Shown in pieces: positions 11,101 through 24,240 of a DNA stretch of 61,500 nucleotides. The first letter of the stretch is position 1. Every line of letters starts with the position of its first letter. Position numbers and translations under genes: made by a program. Source of the stretch: Spirogloea muscicola (Eukaryota > Streptophyta > Zygnematophyceae > Spirogloeales > Spirogloeaceae); contig WELB01000258.1 in NCBI GenBank assembly GCA_009602725.1, positions 112,540-174,039 of the forward strand. Reading direction: 5' to 3'. The notes beneath the pieces were generated by a model. It was not told the origin of the DNA. It did not search any database and was given only the letters and a program-made list of their open reading frames with translations.

Positions 11101-14100
11101 TGTCATTGACATGCTCAAGCAGTTCAATGTCTCTGAAGCTCAGCGGTACGTTGACATGACCAGCCAGGCTGGATGCCTAGGCCATCTGAGTTGCCCACTT
11201 CTCTTGCCAACCCCTGAAGTTATGTTGTCTTACTTGTATGTTTAATGAGGCAGATAGCAGATATTCTGACGCTGTTTTGCTTCTCTTCAACCAGGGAGAA
11301 AGACATATTCGCTTGCATGATACAGAGCCTCTTTGACGAGTATCGCTTTTTCCCAAGATATCCAGACAGGGAGCTACAGATAACGGCTGTTCTCTTTGGT
11401 AGATGACCTTCCTCTCTCCGATATAGTAAAGCTTTGCACGTTTCACCCTAAGAATAGTTGAGCTTGTGATGAGCAGCATTGACTACTTGACTTTGTCGAT
11501 ACGTTCAAGGGTGTCAGAGAGATTCAGAGTTGGTTATAAGTCATTACTAGATGGGAGATGCTGCAACTGATGTGCCAATTGTGTATTCGCAGGTTGTCTT
11601 ATCAAGCATCAACTTGTAACGCACGTCACACTCGGACTTGCTCTCCGCTGCGTTCTCGATGCCCTGCGCAAACCCTTGGACTCCAGGGTCTGCTTTTGAA
11701 ACCTTGACCTGCCAATATGCATTGCTTCACCACCATCAAGCCGCCGTATGATCTGGTAGTGGTGTGAACAAGGTGGTGCCTTTGCTGCTTACCTCAGTGG
11801 CTTGTACACCTCCTTATCTGCAGATGTGTCAATTCGGCATCCGATCGCTGGAGCAGTTTCTGGACCGCCTCGTGGAGTGGCCTCAGTACTGCAACCACAT
11901 CTTGCAGATTTCGCACCTGAGAGAGTCGCATGCAGATCTCGTGTCCTTTGTCGAGCTGTCATTGAGTCGGGTCTCTTCAAGTCAAGGCGTGATCACTGCC
12001 AACAGCACCAGCAGCTTGGAAAAGCCACAGGCAGCTCCACAGAGCATTGCCACCGAGGACGCCTCGTCTGAGCAAGCCTTGGAAGCGATCAGCGCTCGTG
12101 ATGTTGGCCACAAGATGGAGGAGAGCCAGGCCAAGGCTGACTCCGCAGCTCCTCATCTACCAGAAGAGGCATGTCTGCTGACCATTCTTGCCCAAGAGCA
12201 GAAGTAGAGGTTGCTGCAACTTGGATGTCGTTGTGCCCTTACAATTTCTTACCTCTTGTCATAGCATGTTCTGATGGTGCAGCATTCAATTGTGAGTAGC
12301 GCTGCTACTATACCATCGCAACCAGAAGCTGTCCCAGTCGGCTTACCTGCCAAGGAGGAGATGCTCTACTCAGCTGCTCGATCAACAGCCGGGAGACCAG
12401 CTGGTGAAGTAGCAAGCATAAATGCGTATTACTAGAAGTGCCGCAAATTTCCACTTTGCGTGCCTCATATTTCATGAGTTGAACTGTAGATGCTGTGTCA
12501 CTCTCGAGTTAGAATCTTACTAGCTGTGTTGCTTGCGCCTTCATGTCAGGTGCTCCAACAAGGTCACCGGGCTCAAGTGGTGGCTTTGGTCATGCTCTAA
12601 ACATTGAGACGCTGGTCTTGGCAGCTGAAAGCCGGGAAGGTGCTCTGGAGGTACCTTCTCATGTCAGTCTGCATCACTGTTGTATCTCTATCTGTAGCTT
12701 TTTATCCATTACGCTGCAAGCTAACATGTGCAATGCAAGACACCTCACAGGCGCCAAGCTCAGACGTTCAGGACAAGGTTGCCTTCATTGTGAACAACAT
12801 TTCCACCATGAATCTGGATCAGAAGGCCAAGGAGCTTCTAGACACTGTCAAGGAGGCATTCTACCCATGGTTCGCTCAGTACATGGTGATGAAAAGGTAC
12901 CAGCTTCTTGGTTCCGGCTGCCATCAAGTAGAAGGAGAAGGCTCTGTGGTCATTATCACTGTCAAGCTTGTGCGTGATTTTGGTTTCAATGTGGGAAGAC
13001 TGAGCTTTTGGCGATCTGATTTGTCTTGAATGGGTCCCTTGATTTTAATGCAGGGCAAGCATTGAACCAAACTTTCATGATCTTTATGTCAAGTTCCTGG
13101 ATAAGATCAATTCCAGGACCATGCAGAAGGAAGTTGTGAAGGCTACATACGAAAACTGCAAGGTAGATGCCATATGAGCTAATTATTTATGCTCCTTCAA
13201 ATGGCTTTGATCTGATCGATGCATGATGCCACCTCCATAATCTGCTCTCTGTTTACCCTACCCTGCGTCACAGAACCTCATTTTCAGGTACCCAATGGCC
13301 ACTGCTAAAGTTGATGAAGTTGCAGCAGCAAATCAACTACAGATTCCAGTTATGGAATGTGTGGCACATTACTCAAAGTCTGATATGTCTACCTATTTTA
13401 TCCTTAGGTTCTCCTGCGCTCAGAGCTCATTAAATCAAGCTCTGAAGAACGTTCACTTCTGAAGAATCTGGGCAGTTGGATGGGAAAGCTAACAATAGGG
13501 CGCAATCAACCCTTACGAGCAAAGGAGATTGATCCTAAATTGCTCATCACAGAGGTTTGCTTTACAAACTCATTTGTTGACTTTAAAATGTGGTCAACCA
13601 ATACCTTTCAAGGCACTGGAAAAGAGTGTCTCAAGCTGCGCTGTTTTCTCATTATTGCACCAAGTTTTTACCACTGTTGCACCAGCTCTGACGACTTATG
13701 CAAAGGAAGCTTGTTAACAATAAGGTCATGTTGGAGGTTCTATTGAGCACATTTGGCTTGTAGCTGTTGATCTTAGGGGCTGTGATTGTCTCTTTGAGGT
13801 ATCATAGATAAGAGTCTGACAAGATTCTTACCACCTTGCTGTCGGACAGGCGTATGAAAAGGGTCTCATGATAGCGGTTATACCATTCACATCAAAGGTA
13901 CGGTTAAGGTGCTCGATTGATGCATGATGAGCAGTTGACCTATCATTGGGGCAACTTCATGCATGAAGTCAAATTACAGACATGTGTGTGCCCCTGATTG
14001 TGGAGCCTTCCTGGAAAATTCTCCTGCCAGATCCTCAAACCTTGCAAGAGCAGCCTCGCTTACCAACCGCCTAATCCTTGGACCATGGGCATGATAATTC

Positions 14101-17100
14101 TCCTGCCAGATCCTCGAACCTTGCAAGAGCAGCCTCGCTTACCAACCGCCTAATCCTTGGACCATGGGCATCCTTTCGCTGCTCGCTGAGATATACAGCC
14201 TCCCTGGTTTGAAGATGAATTTGAAATTTGACATCGAGGTATTAACAATGCATCATGTCAGCCATTGCCGCCAATATAGCTAACTTGATGGTAGTTGTTT
14301 AAATGGTTTTGTGTAAATGATCTTGTGTGCATTGGAAGTCAGCACTGTGTGGTGCGAATCTCACATAGCGTTCCTTGCATGCTGCCCATCTGGTTGAGCA
14401 ACCAATACTGCATAAGCCCTGGGCAGGTCTTCTTTGGCCCAAGCTTAACGAGGACGATACCTTCTTGAGCGCCTCAAGTCGGGCATGTTGGTTTCCCAGA
14501 GATGTATGACTATGGTGCTTTGTATGGCTATGTCAGGTACTCTTCAACCACTTAGGTGTGCATCTGAAGGATGTCAAGCCCTCAAAGCTACTGCGTGGAC
14601 GTCAGAGGGAGACCGAAGGCAACCCAGATTTCTCATCTAAGGACCTTGGCATATTAACGAGCATGGCAGAAGCTCCCGGAAAAAGCGGAGTCGTTTCCCC
14701 TGAGATTCATTCCTCTCCAGTGGTTGCTCAACCAGCTGCAAGTCACCACCCCCTGCCAACCGCTGCGACTCAGGTGGCTCTGCAGCTTCAGCACTGCTCA
14801 GCAAGAAACCAAAACCAGCTTCTTTTGCTTGTCGTTGTCCTTTCTTTGGTCACCTTTGTGGTTCTCAAGCTCCTCTTGTTGTAGGTACACGAAGGTTCTA
14901 AGGTGTCTCTCAGCTTGCAAGTACCTGTATGGTCCAGGTATCACAGGTGCGCCCAACCCAGCCACTACTAAATCAGAAGGAGCCAGAGACCAAGGTTCAT
15001 ACTCTTCCTAATACCGAGGTTGCCCCTGGGCCGTTAATCACAACAGCTCTTCTAGCCCCGTCAACATTCTCGCCGCAGCAGGTGCACCCTTGAAGCTATG
15101 GCCTCCAAGCGTAGTTGACACTAATCGACACACTCAGTAAGTTAAGAGCCAGAATCGGCAGAAACAGGGTGTTTGTGGAGCAGTGCTAATGCGCTTACTC
15201 GTTGAGTTGCTGATGCCTGTTGGGACTCGAATGTGCAGACTGCTGTGGCCATCCCAAATCTGGTCGCTTATATTGTCTACAACTCCAAGTTAGCTGGCCT
15301 CAGTCAACAGTTGCAATTGCAGAGGTGAAAATGTCATCCAGGAGGAAGGTTTTGCTGTCATTTGATAGATTGGCATTCAAAGTATAACCCCCGTGCAAGG
15401 CACTTACATCCTTGGTGTACCTTGCTAGACATCTGTAACTCATTTGTTTCAATCATCTGGGCAGGACTGTACCGGCTGCAATGGAGAGGGCGATAAGAGA
15501 GATAATAACTCCAGTGGTTGAAAGGAGTGTCACAATAGCTTGCATGACCACGCGGGAGCTTGTTATGAAGGTTGTGACTTGCCGGAGCTGAAAGTTGGCA
15601 TCACGTATCTTGTCGAAAATGTACTACTGTAACACCGTCATGATGTAGTCAATTGCAAGAAGCCGGAAAACTGACTTTTGCAATTGTTGCTATGAGCTGG
15701 GTTTGCATGCAACTCATGCAGGACTTTGCCATGGAGGCGGAGGATGGTCGTACCCAAAAGGCTGCAAATTCCATGGTTGCAAGTCTGGCCGGGAGTCTGG
15801 CTCATGTGACAAGCAAGGTAGCACTTGAGTCCACCGAGTCTCATGTCTTCTTGCTTTTGTTTCGCTTCCAAAAGCAGCATCAACATGTGTTGCAGAAAAT
15901 CTCGAACACTGCAATGCTCGCTGAAATAGCACCAAGTAACCATTGACTAAGACACGTTATGTTGAGATCCTTGCTATAGACGTGAGCTGCTTCAAGCAAC
16001 CCTTCCAACATTCATGCAGAAGCTGCAAGTATGTGTAGCAATGACCAGTATGATTGATTGTACCCTCTGTGCACTTGTATCAGGAGCCTCTGCGGCAGGC
16101 ACTGGCCAATCACCTTCGAAACCTTCTGCAAGGCAGCAACCTCAATAGTGAAGTTCTTGAGCAAGCTGTCCAGCTTATTACCAATGATAACCTTGACTTG
16201 GGTTGTGCTGTCATCGAAAAGGCAGCCACAGAGAAGGTATTGTTTCTTGTTGGTGCTGCTGATCTTTCTGCTAAAAATCATCAAAAAAAAAAAATCAATG
16301 TCATGTATAGGGAGGCCATGATGTCACTTGCGAGTGCAACAAAGGTACATTGTTTGCCATGAAGCTATTCATGTGTCAAGAGTGCTACTTTCTCAAGCTT
16401 ACCAACTGATATTGCTGATCTATACCAGGCCCTTCACGACCTTGAGGAAACTCTTGGACCGGCATTGGCTGCAAGGAAGAAGTCAAGAGAGCAATTGGGG
16501 GCCACCTTCTACGATGCATCAATCTACTCCCAAGGCAGCTTGTCACGTCTGCCCGAAGCTTTGAGACCAAAGCCCGGGCGTTTGTCAGCCACGCAGTACA
16601 GAGTGTACGAAGTGAGCAACCTATCGTCCTTCATCATTGATAGCTGGTCTGCTTTAGTTGCTGCAGTATTTCGAACACCACACTCATAAAGAAGAATGTG
16701 TATAAGTGTTGCAAGGACTAAATCTTGGCTTGGCATCTGCACGTGTACAGGATTTTGCAAGATTGCCTTGGCAAAACCAAGCAAGCTCTGTGCCTCCCCA
16801 GCAAGTAGCTGGAGGGGCACAAAGTGTTGCTGTACCTGTGCCGCCCAGCCCAACACCCAACCCTAGTCTCCGTGCAGCAGCTCATACCAGCAGCAGCAAC
16901 TTTGGGCCCGGTATTTTGCAACAAGGTGCAGGACAAGCATCAGCACCTGCTGTGCAGCAAGAATATGAAGTACTAGCAAATAGGTGTGACCTCTTCACCC
17001 AACTTTGACGATATTGTAAGTCAATGGTAACCGTTCAGTAACGAGGACTGCTGATTCGTAGTCATTGATTGTCTTCACTTTCATGAATCTGTGTCCATGA

Positions 17101-20100
17101 AACTCAGAGTCCAATGTTGACTCGAAGAGTGCTCATTTGTGCAGCTTCAATTCCACTTTGCATCAACCGCTTGTTACTGATGCTGGGTCTCGCCCAAGCC
17201 AAGAGCCAAGTCAGAGTTACCCTGCAAGTGCAGCAGAGGTAAGAGTAGACTCTGCACTTACCCTGCGATTGGCGCCCAGTGTCCTTGCTGTTGTCGAGCA
17301 GTCTTTCAGTAGTTTATTGCACCATCAGATGACCACTCTTGACTGGTACTTCATTCTCATATGGGACTATCTCATTCACAGGCAATAGGCACAGGTGCTC
17401 CAACCTCTGCAATTGATGCTACTGGCATACCTGAGCCATCCCTTACTACAGGCGAAGCTCTGGAGCAAATCAAGGCAGTCCTTCAGAAGGTACATATAGT
17501 CAGTTGTGAATCATTCAATTCCTGTGTTGGAATGGGATGTCTACAAGATATTAGACATATAGAAGATTCTGTGATGTACTGAGCTATTGAACAAATTGGA
17601 AATAGCATGAAGATTCTGAGCTTACTGCGATCTTAATGTTTGCTGTAATTGTGTTGTCCAGAAGAATTATCGTACATAGGAGCTTGTTTGCCTTGTTGTG
17701 ATTTCAATAAGGCTACACCTGCAATTGCTCTCATACTACATATATGTCTCCGTGTTGCATTACATGACATGTGCAGCTTGAGGTGGCTCTTGCACACTCA
17801 CCACAGGCTACTTTCACAGCTCTACCACCTGAACATGAAATCCGAGTATGTTGAGAGCAAGCAAGGGGCACAATGTGCAGCTCTGGATTTGATCTGCTCC
17901 TGCTGCTTCCATGTTTGTCATGCAGATAAATGTCATGCATCAACGTGTCTTCTCTTCTGTGTGTGGTTGGTATCCGCTTTTGTGGGTTGCATGTGTGATA
18001 CTGACTTGCAGCATGAAGTCGGGTGTCGCGCAGGTTCTTGTTCAAGAAATGACAGATGTAATACTGCAATCTGTGAACCGCGATGAGGTTGCTCTGGGCA
18101 CTGCTCAAAAGGTGCAGCATTTCATTAGCACTCACTTGATAGCCCTGTTTTTAAGATTGTCTTGGGTGCCTGGCATGGTGCTGCTCATGCAACCACAAGG
18201 CATGCAGATAGGGCCTGTCACACAATTTCTGTTTTCATGCCCCCCAGGTTTTCAAGTCCTTGTTCGAAATAACCACTTTGGCTCACTCAACGATTTACAT
18301 TGCAATACTTGAACAAATTCGCGATATCTGCAAGCCGGTCGTCAAGGAGCTGACAAGCTGGGTATGTCGAGGTCTTTTTCAAATCCCAGCTGCTATAGCA
18401 CAAATATAGCTGGTTTGTAAGAAATGTGGATATATCCACATTTCTTGTCATCGACTATGCTTTGATTGGATGGGCAGTTCAGATGCTAATGTCCAGATTG
18501 TTGACAGGTCATCTACTCTCACGAAGACCGCAAGTACAACAAGGAGATCATTGTGGGCCTCATTCGAGCTGAGCTTATTGCCCTTAGTGACTACAGTGTA
18601 TACTTAGCAAAGGCCATGGATGGTGGACGCCATGGTATGTGCTCCAAAATATTATGTGCCTGATGCAGTGCATACTGCCTAGTGAGAACAGTTGTAATTG
18701 CAGACATGTACCACAGGTCTTTTATTGTGGTTAGCATTCACGGGCTCTCCAGTGGCAACGAAGGTAGCAGCTTCCAGTTGCAATGAAGGTGGCAGCTTCC
18801 TTATGATGCTCAGTGGATCTTTGGTTGCAGCTATTGCCACTGAGTTTGCCGTCTACCTCGTGAAGACCTGCGTCATACAAGAATCTGTTGTCAGTGCCGC
18901 AGATCTGTACAACGTCATTGAACTCCTTGGCAAGGTACAATGAGTGTCCCTCTCTCCCGTCTGCTCAGCTAAAATTAAGCATTGCTCTCCTGGGGCGAAT
19001 ATCTTATATGTGCAGGCTCTTGTGCAGATTGCTCAAAGGCCAGGGGCTCCAGAAAGTCTGCAGCAACTGGTGGAGTTAGCAAGATCTGCAAATGCAGCTG
19101 CTGGTCAGGCACTCTCTGCAAATGTAAAGGATGACAAAGGCAGGCCAAGCCAGAAGAGAGTAAGTTCTACATAATTTGCATTATCCTGTTTGACAGTCAC
19201 TGGTACACCCAGTAGGCAGCTTCATCATATACTTCGGCATATCTTGAGTTGTGTAACTGCAGAGCTTTCTCTGGAGTTGGGTATACAAGCATCTGAACAA
19301 CTGCGTACTGGAGCCCGTGTAGCAGAAGCTCACTGCTTGTCCAACTCCTGGTCCAGGTGTTGGCTGCTCGACCTGCAGGTACCAAGGACGATACCCCACT
19401 CCCTGAGAGTCCTACATTGCAGCAGGTAAGTACTTCATCTGTGATCTGATATGCAGTCATCATTCATCCCTTATTGGAGTGGCACATGTATTGCAGTGTG
19501 AGGGCATTTGGTTTTGTGGTTAGATATGGTTATGATGATCCTCTAGCAAGGGCTGATGGTCTTATGTGCATCCTGAAGCTGTCTGCCAGCTCTGTGGCAC
19601 GTAGCCAAACTGAAGGCACACATAACAACAGAAAGTGTGCACAATGTCCTTCACATGTTGCTGGATTACGGTGCAACTCTCTGACAAGTAAGCTACAAGT
19701 AAGCTTCTTGTGGTAGTGCACGTACTGAAATATGGTAAAAGCAATTGTTATCTTCTATCTTCCAGGTGGTGGTATTCTTTGATGATTGGGCTCGGATTTG
19801 CGACCTGCCTAGTGGCGACACTGCACACGCATTGTACAACTCCCAGCTTCAGCAAGCTGGCATGCTTAAAGGCGATGATATGTCAGAGCGCTTCTTCCGG
19901 TTGCTCATGGTGTGTATATTAAGCTGTCATTCCAGTCATGATTCAAAGGAGCTCATGCTTATGTAGCAGCTGAAGGCCATTCATGAAAGCAGGACTCAAA
20001 GGTCTGGCCCTTGCTTTGCAGGAGCTGGCTGTGGGCCACTGCCTAAGCAGTGAGCTTTCACACAGTTCTGGAGTTACGCAAGGTGCTCAAGGGCTATCAT

Positions 20101-23100
20101 ATACAGCTATTGACATGTATGGCAAGCTGATCTGTGTTCTCTTCAAGGTAAGTCCATGTCCCTCATTCATGTCCAATATAATGAGGAACTCCTGGATGAT
20201 GTTAAGTCCTGCAGTACTTTGCATAGACTACATTGTTGTGCTGCTTGCAACGCACACTGCTTATGCTGCTGAGACAACTTATGCTCAGGTCTGATTGTAC
20301 TTGTTATCTGTCTCCTGTGGCAGCACTGTGATGATAATCCTGGCACCACTGCCACGAGCAGAGTGAACCTCCTGAATAAGGTGAGGCCTGACATACGCCT
20401 ACTTCTTTCCTGGACTTGCATAATAAAAGTTCGTAGCCTTTCCTCCGTGCTCAGTGCTATTAATGAGAACTCTGGGCTAATGGTACTCATCTCAGGTCTG
20501 ATGAAAGGACAGCTGTTGTGCGGACAGGTTCTTAGTGCAGCAGTGCGATTCATTCAAAGAGACGCTGATGAGAGGAAGGGTGCATTCAACCCCAAACCCT
20601 ACTTTCGCCTCTTTCTGATCTGGCTGACGGACCTCAACACGGGTGATCCACCCTCGGAGGCAGTTGACTTTCAGGTAATTATGACAATGCATGAAGTTCT
20701 GTCTGACAGCCGCTTGTTGTCACAAAAGAATCCTGGGATTCAGCTGGGGCTTGTTGAGAGCAGTGTCAGGTCATGCTCATATGCCAGAGGCTGCACAGGA
20801 TGCTGAGTTGCATGCTGTACATGCAGGTGATGACATCCTTGGGCACTGCCTTCTTGAACCTGCAGCCGATACGGGTCCCTGGTTTCAGGTCTGTAAGCTA
20901 CTCACTTTAGGTGTGACAAACTGCAGGTCTATTCAGATACTTTGCACTCACAGTGATATGAAGTATCAACGCTGTGCTCTGACTTCAGCTACCTGTTGCA
21001 GTTTTGCTTGGCTGGAGGTAATCAGCCATCGTGCGTACATGCCCAGACTTCTTCTGGCTCCTTCTCAGAAGGGCTGGCCTCTATTCCAGCGACTTCTCAT
21101 CTCCCTTTTCAAATTTATGGAGCCGTACCTTCGAAATGCAGATCTCAGTGACCCGGTGAGTGAACATGTTGTCCTGAAAGCTTGCGCAGCTGACCAAGCT
21201 AGTCATGCCGATACATTCCTCGAGAGGAAGCTACTCAGCTCCTTTCTCCAGCGTGCAGAAGGTTGACCCGCAAGTAGATTGCTTTATTTACAAAATCACC
21301 ATCATTGCAGATTCTTATCCAATGCAAGTCTCTTTTAGAATGCAGCAGTCTAACATGACCTTCAGTACCTCTCAGGTACGGGTGTTGTACAAAGGCTCCT
21401 TGCGGGTGCTGTTGGTGTTACTCCATGATTTTCCTGAATTTCTGTGTGATTATCACTTCAGCTTTTGCGACGTGATCCCCTCAAGCTGCATACAGATGAG
21501 GAATCTCATCCTCAGTGCCTTCCCGAGGAACATGAGACTTCCAGATCCTTTCACCCCAAATCTGAAGGTATGAGCTACAGCTGAATCGTCCAGTTGTATA
21601 TGCAGCCATTATGAGCGCCTGTCTCAAGAACCTGACTGTAGGGATTCACAAAGAGAAGTCTTGGTCGCTGGTATGCATAGCTCCTGCTCTATGTCACTTG
21701 TTTTGCTGTTTCCTGCTTCGAGACAATTGAGAGAGTGGCCATTAACGGGAAGTGGAAATGCTAAGGAGGCTAAAAGGTTGTAAGAATTGGAGCGTAAGGA
21801 CGTTTGCTCACGTCAGAGTCAAAACATCCGCTAACCTGCTCAATTGCTTGTGTTGGTGGGCAGGTTGACCTCCTACCAGAAATTAACCAGCCACCAAGGA
21901 TCCTCTCTGTTGTCGAGTCAGTTCTCTCCAGCAAGCAACTCAAAGTCGAGCTCGATGATTATCTGAAGGTGCGCACAGAAGCGAAGTCTCCAAGTCATTT
22001 TATATGGCCGCCACCATATTACTCACCTTGGTAGCAACTCATGTTGCCTCCTATCCTTACAACATGTGACTGACATTTTTGTAGTTCTTGACATGACTGG
22101 CAGACAAGGCAGCCAGCCTCCTTCTTGTTGGAGCTCAAGTCGCGGTTGCTACACTCTCAGCAAGAGGCTATCCAAAGTGGAAGTCACTACAATGTTGCAC
22201 TCATGAATGCTGTCGTCCTCTATGTTGGTGTCCAGGTATGTGTGAACCATGATAAATGGACGGGCCACACTCGATGTCTACTTCACCTTCAATTTGCTTC
22301 ATTAACAACCACTGCTTTCCTGCTCACAGATTCTGCCTTATTCACAGTGACAGCACTTTGTTGGGGCCATGGTGAAGCTCGCGATGATGACAGAGAGCTT
22401 CAAGTACTTGGCCAGGCTAGACTTAGGTTGGACTGGAGCTGACCGCCGAGAGCTGACCTTGTAAATTGCTTCTCCAGGCCATTCATCAGCTCCAGAGCAA
22501 AGCAACTCCGCAGCAGCTGACAGTGCAGTCGGCACCAATGACACACAGTGCTCCTATGGACATTTTCCAGCAACTTATCACCGACCTCGACGCGGAAGGA
22601 AGATACCTCTTCCTGAACGCCATAGCCAACCAGCTCCGCTATCCCAACAACCACACGCACTATTTCTCGTGTGTTCTCCTCTACCTCTTTGCAGAGGCGA
22701 GCCAGGTGTGTTGTGACGCATCTACAAAGTAGCAACTTTCCACATGCACCATGCTTGGTCTGCCCTCACGCAGTGGCTGTAAAGGCATGCACCTCAAGCC
22801 AAAAGTGAAAGCTTGTCATCCTGCCATTCGGATTGTATTGCTTGGCAGGAAATACACCGGGAGCAGATCACCAGGGTTCTTCTCGAGCGCCTCATCGTGA
22901 ACCGGCCACACCCCTGGGGCCTTCTCATCACTTTCATCGAGCTCATCAAGGTATAGTGCATAAGGGTTAGAAGGCATCTGCTCATCAGTGAGGAGAGCTG
23001 CGTGCAGTTGTCACTACTGTCGCTAATTGCTCTCGTGTCTGGCTGACCAGAACCCACGTTACAACTTCTGGAACCACCCCTTCACGAGGTGCGCGCCCGA

Positions 23101-23212
23101 GATTGAGAAGCTGTTCGAGTCGGTGGCGCGCTCGTGCATGGGGCCCCAGCAGAAGCAGCAGGAGGAGGAGCTCTCACCCGCCATGTCCCAGGAGCAGCTC
23201 AAGTCTCTCTAG
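8154..23212 (+). CDS. NOT1: NOT1, scaffold of the CCR4-NOT deadenylase complex
   Basis: NOT1 is the cytoplasmic scaffold that binds the CAF1/CCR4 deadenylases, CAF40 and NOT2/NOT3 to shorten mRNA poly(A) tails. The ATG at 8154 opens exon 1 (8154-8570), whose [15 protein letters not shown] and MVARTHTGL match the NOT1 N-terminal HEAT domain. Later landmarks are [19 protein letters not shown] (about 10290), [20 protein letters not shown] (11310), the MIF4G/CAF1-binding domain from [16 protein letters not shown] (12757) to [20 protein letters not shown] (14150), and the CAF40-binding domain ([18 protein letters not shown], 15480; [19 protein letters not shown], 15720). The NOT2/3-binding C-terminus includes [20 protein letters not shown] (22870) and [18 protein letters not shown], stopping at 23212. 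There are several dozen short exons, and I did not resolve every join. Oddities are a duplicated splice acceptor at 14017-14171 and a perfect palindrome in an intron. Confidence 0.95.
14017..14171 (+). repeat. 79-bp tandem duplication across a NOT1 intron-exon junction
   Basis: Two copies start at 14017 and 14096; 75 of their 76 shared bases are identical. Each carries the intron end (TCCTGCCAG) and the first part of the exon encoding [16 protein letters not shown]. Only copy 2 continues into the rest of the exon ([15 protein letters not shown]). The 79-bp period is not a multiple of three, so use of the first acceptor would shift the frame. Confidence 0.9.
18419..18446. repeat. Perfect 28-bp palindrome in a NOT1 intron
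   Basis: The arm AAGAAATGTGGATA at 18419-18432 is followed directly by its exact reverse complement to 18446, with no spacer. It lies between NOT1 exons. Function is unknown. Confidence 0.9.
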
Positions 23213-24240
23213 GGAGGCGGAACGCCGTACTGCAAATACTACTCCATTGTAGCTGTCGCCTTGTAGGTATTCTTTGGTCTCAAGCAATGGTTTCGTCGTC
23301 TGGGAATGACAGCGACTGCTTAAAGAGCAGTCACTGGATCCAGCCCTGTACATATCAACCTTGACAAATTTTAGTCCTATAAATTTGCTCTTGAGCAATT
23401 TCGCATGGCACGACCCCATGCTCGCGACGCTCTCTTAGGGAGTCTCGTGCTTTACTCCGCAATGCCTTGCTGCGAGGTGTGCGTGCACTTTGCGCCGAGC
23501 TTGTCGCTAGTCAGGGCGGCAACCGTGGGGCACTCTCAACCTCGTCATTGCTTGCACAGAGCGTGCATTTAAGTCCACCGAGGTATTAGTCTTGACGGTC
23601 TACCCAAGAATAGCGGCGATGGCACTCGCCAAAGCTTAAAACTCGCAGGCAATATGTACTGAGCATTGCCGCAGGAGCTGCACGCTTGCACCGCAGCATC
23701 TGAAGGGGCTCTGCTTTAGCTAGACAAACGGTCACATAGTTTTCGGCTGGGCTTGGTGCAGGCCAAGGTCAGTGGCCAGGAACCCCTTTTCTGGGGCTGT
23801 GAAGCATTACGGAGGTCAATCCCCTCTGCTTGGCAGTTGACAGGCACACGTTTAAGCCGTACCAGTGGGCCTTCCAGCGATGCAAGAGGGTACTAGGCTG
23901 CCTCTTGCTGGTCCGAAGAGACATGTAGGAGCAGCGCTTAAGAAACCGGCATGGAAATACTAACCCGGAATTAGTGTCTGTCCCGTCTTGCATAGCATCA
24001 AAAGCTATCATAGTCTGGAGTAGTGGATCTGATATAGTCGACTCTTGCAGCGACCAAGTACTACCAGCACAGCAGAGATACGCTTGCTTAGAAGTCTGCT
24101 CAGTCGTGTTTGTATAGATCTTGGATTCGTCGGCCAGTGCCGTTAATTTGCGGCCACCACATTAAGCAACGCTTTGGTACGTGGGCAGGTGGCATTACAG
24201 CGGCCTGCAGCTCAGATCAGCCTGCTGCCGCTCGGCCGCC
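23213..24240. other. Gene-free spacer downstream of NOT1
   Basis: About 1 kb of NOT1 3' UTR and promoter of the methyltransferase gene. Open frames here are short and show no recognisable family. I see no repeat or RNA gene. Confidence 0.5.

Noticed and set aside
16282-16294. Poly-A run, considered as a retroposed poly-A tail
   Set aside because: Short and inside a NOT1 intron with no adjacent processed gene copy or target-site duplication.
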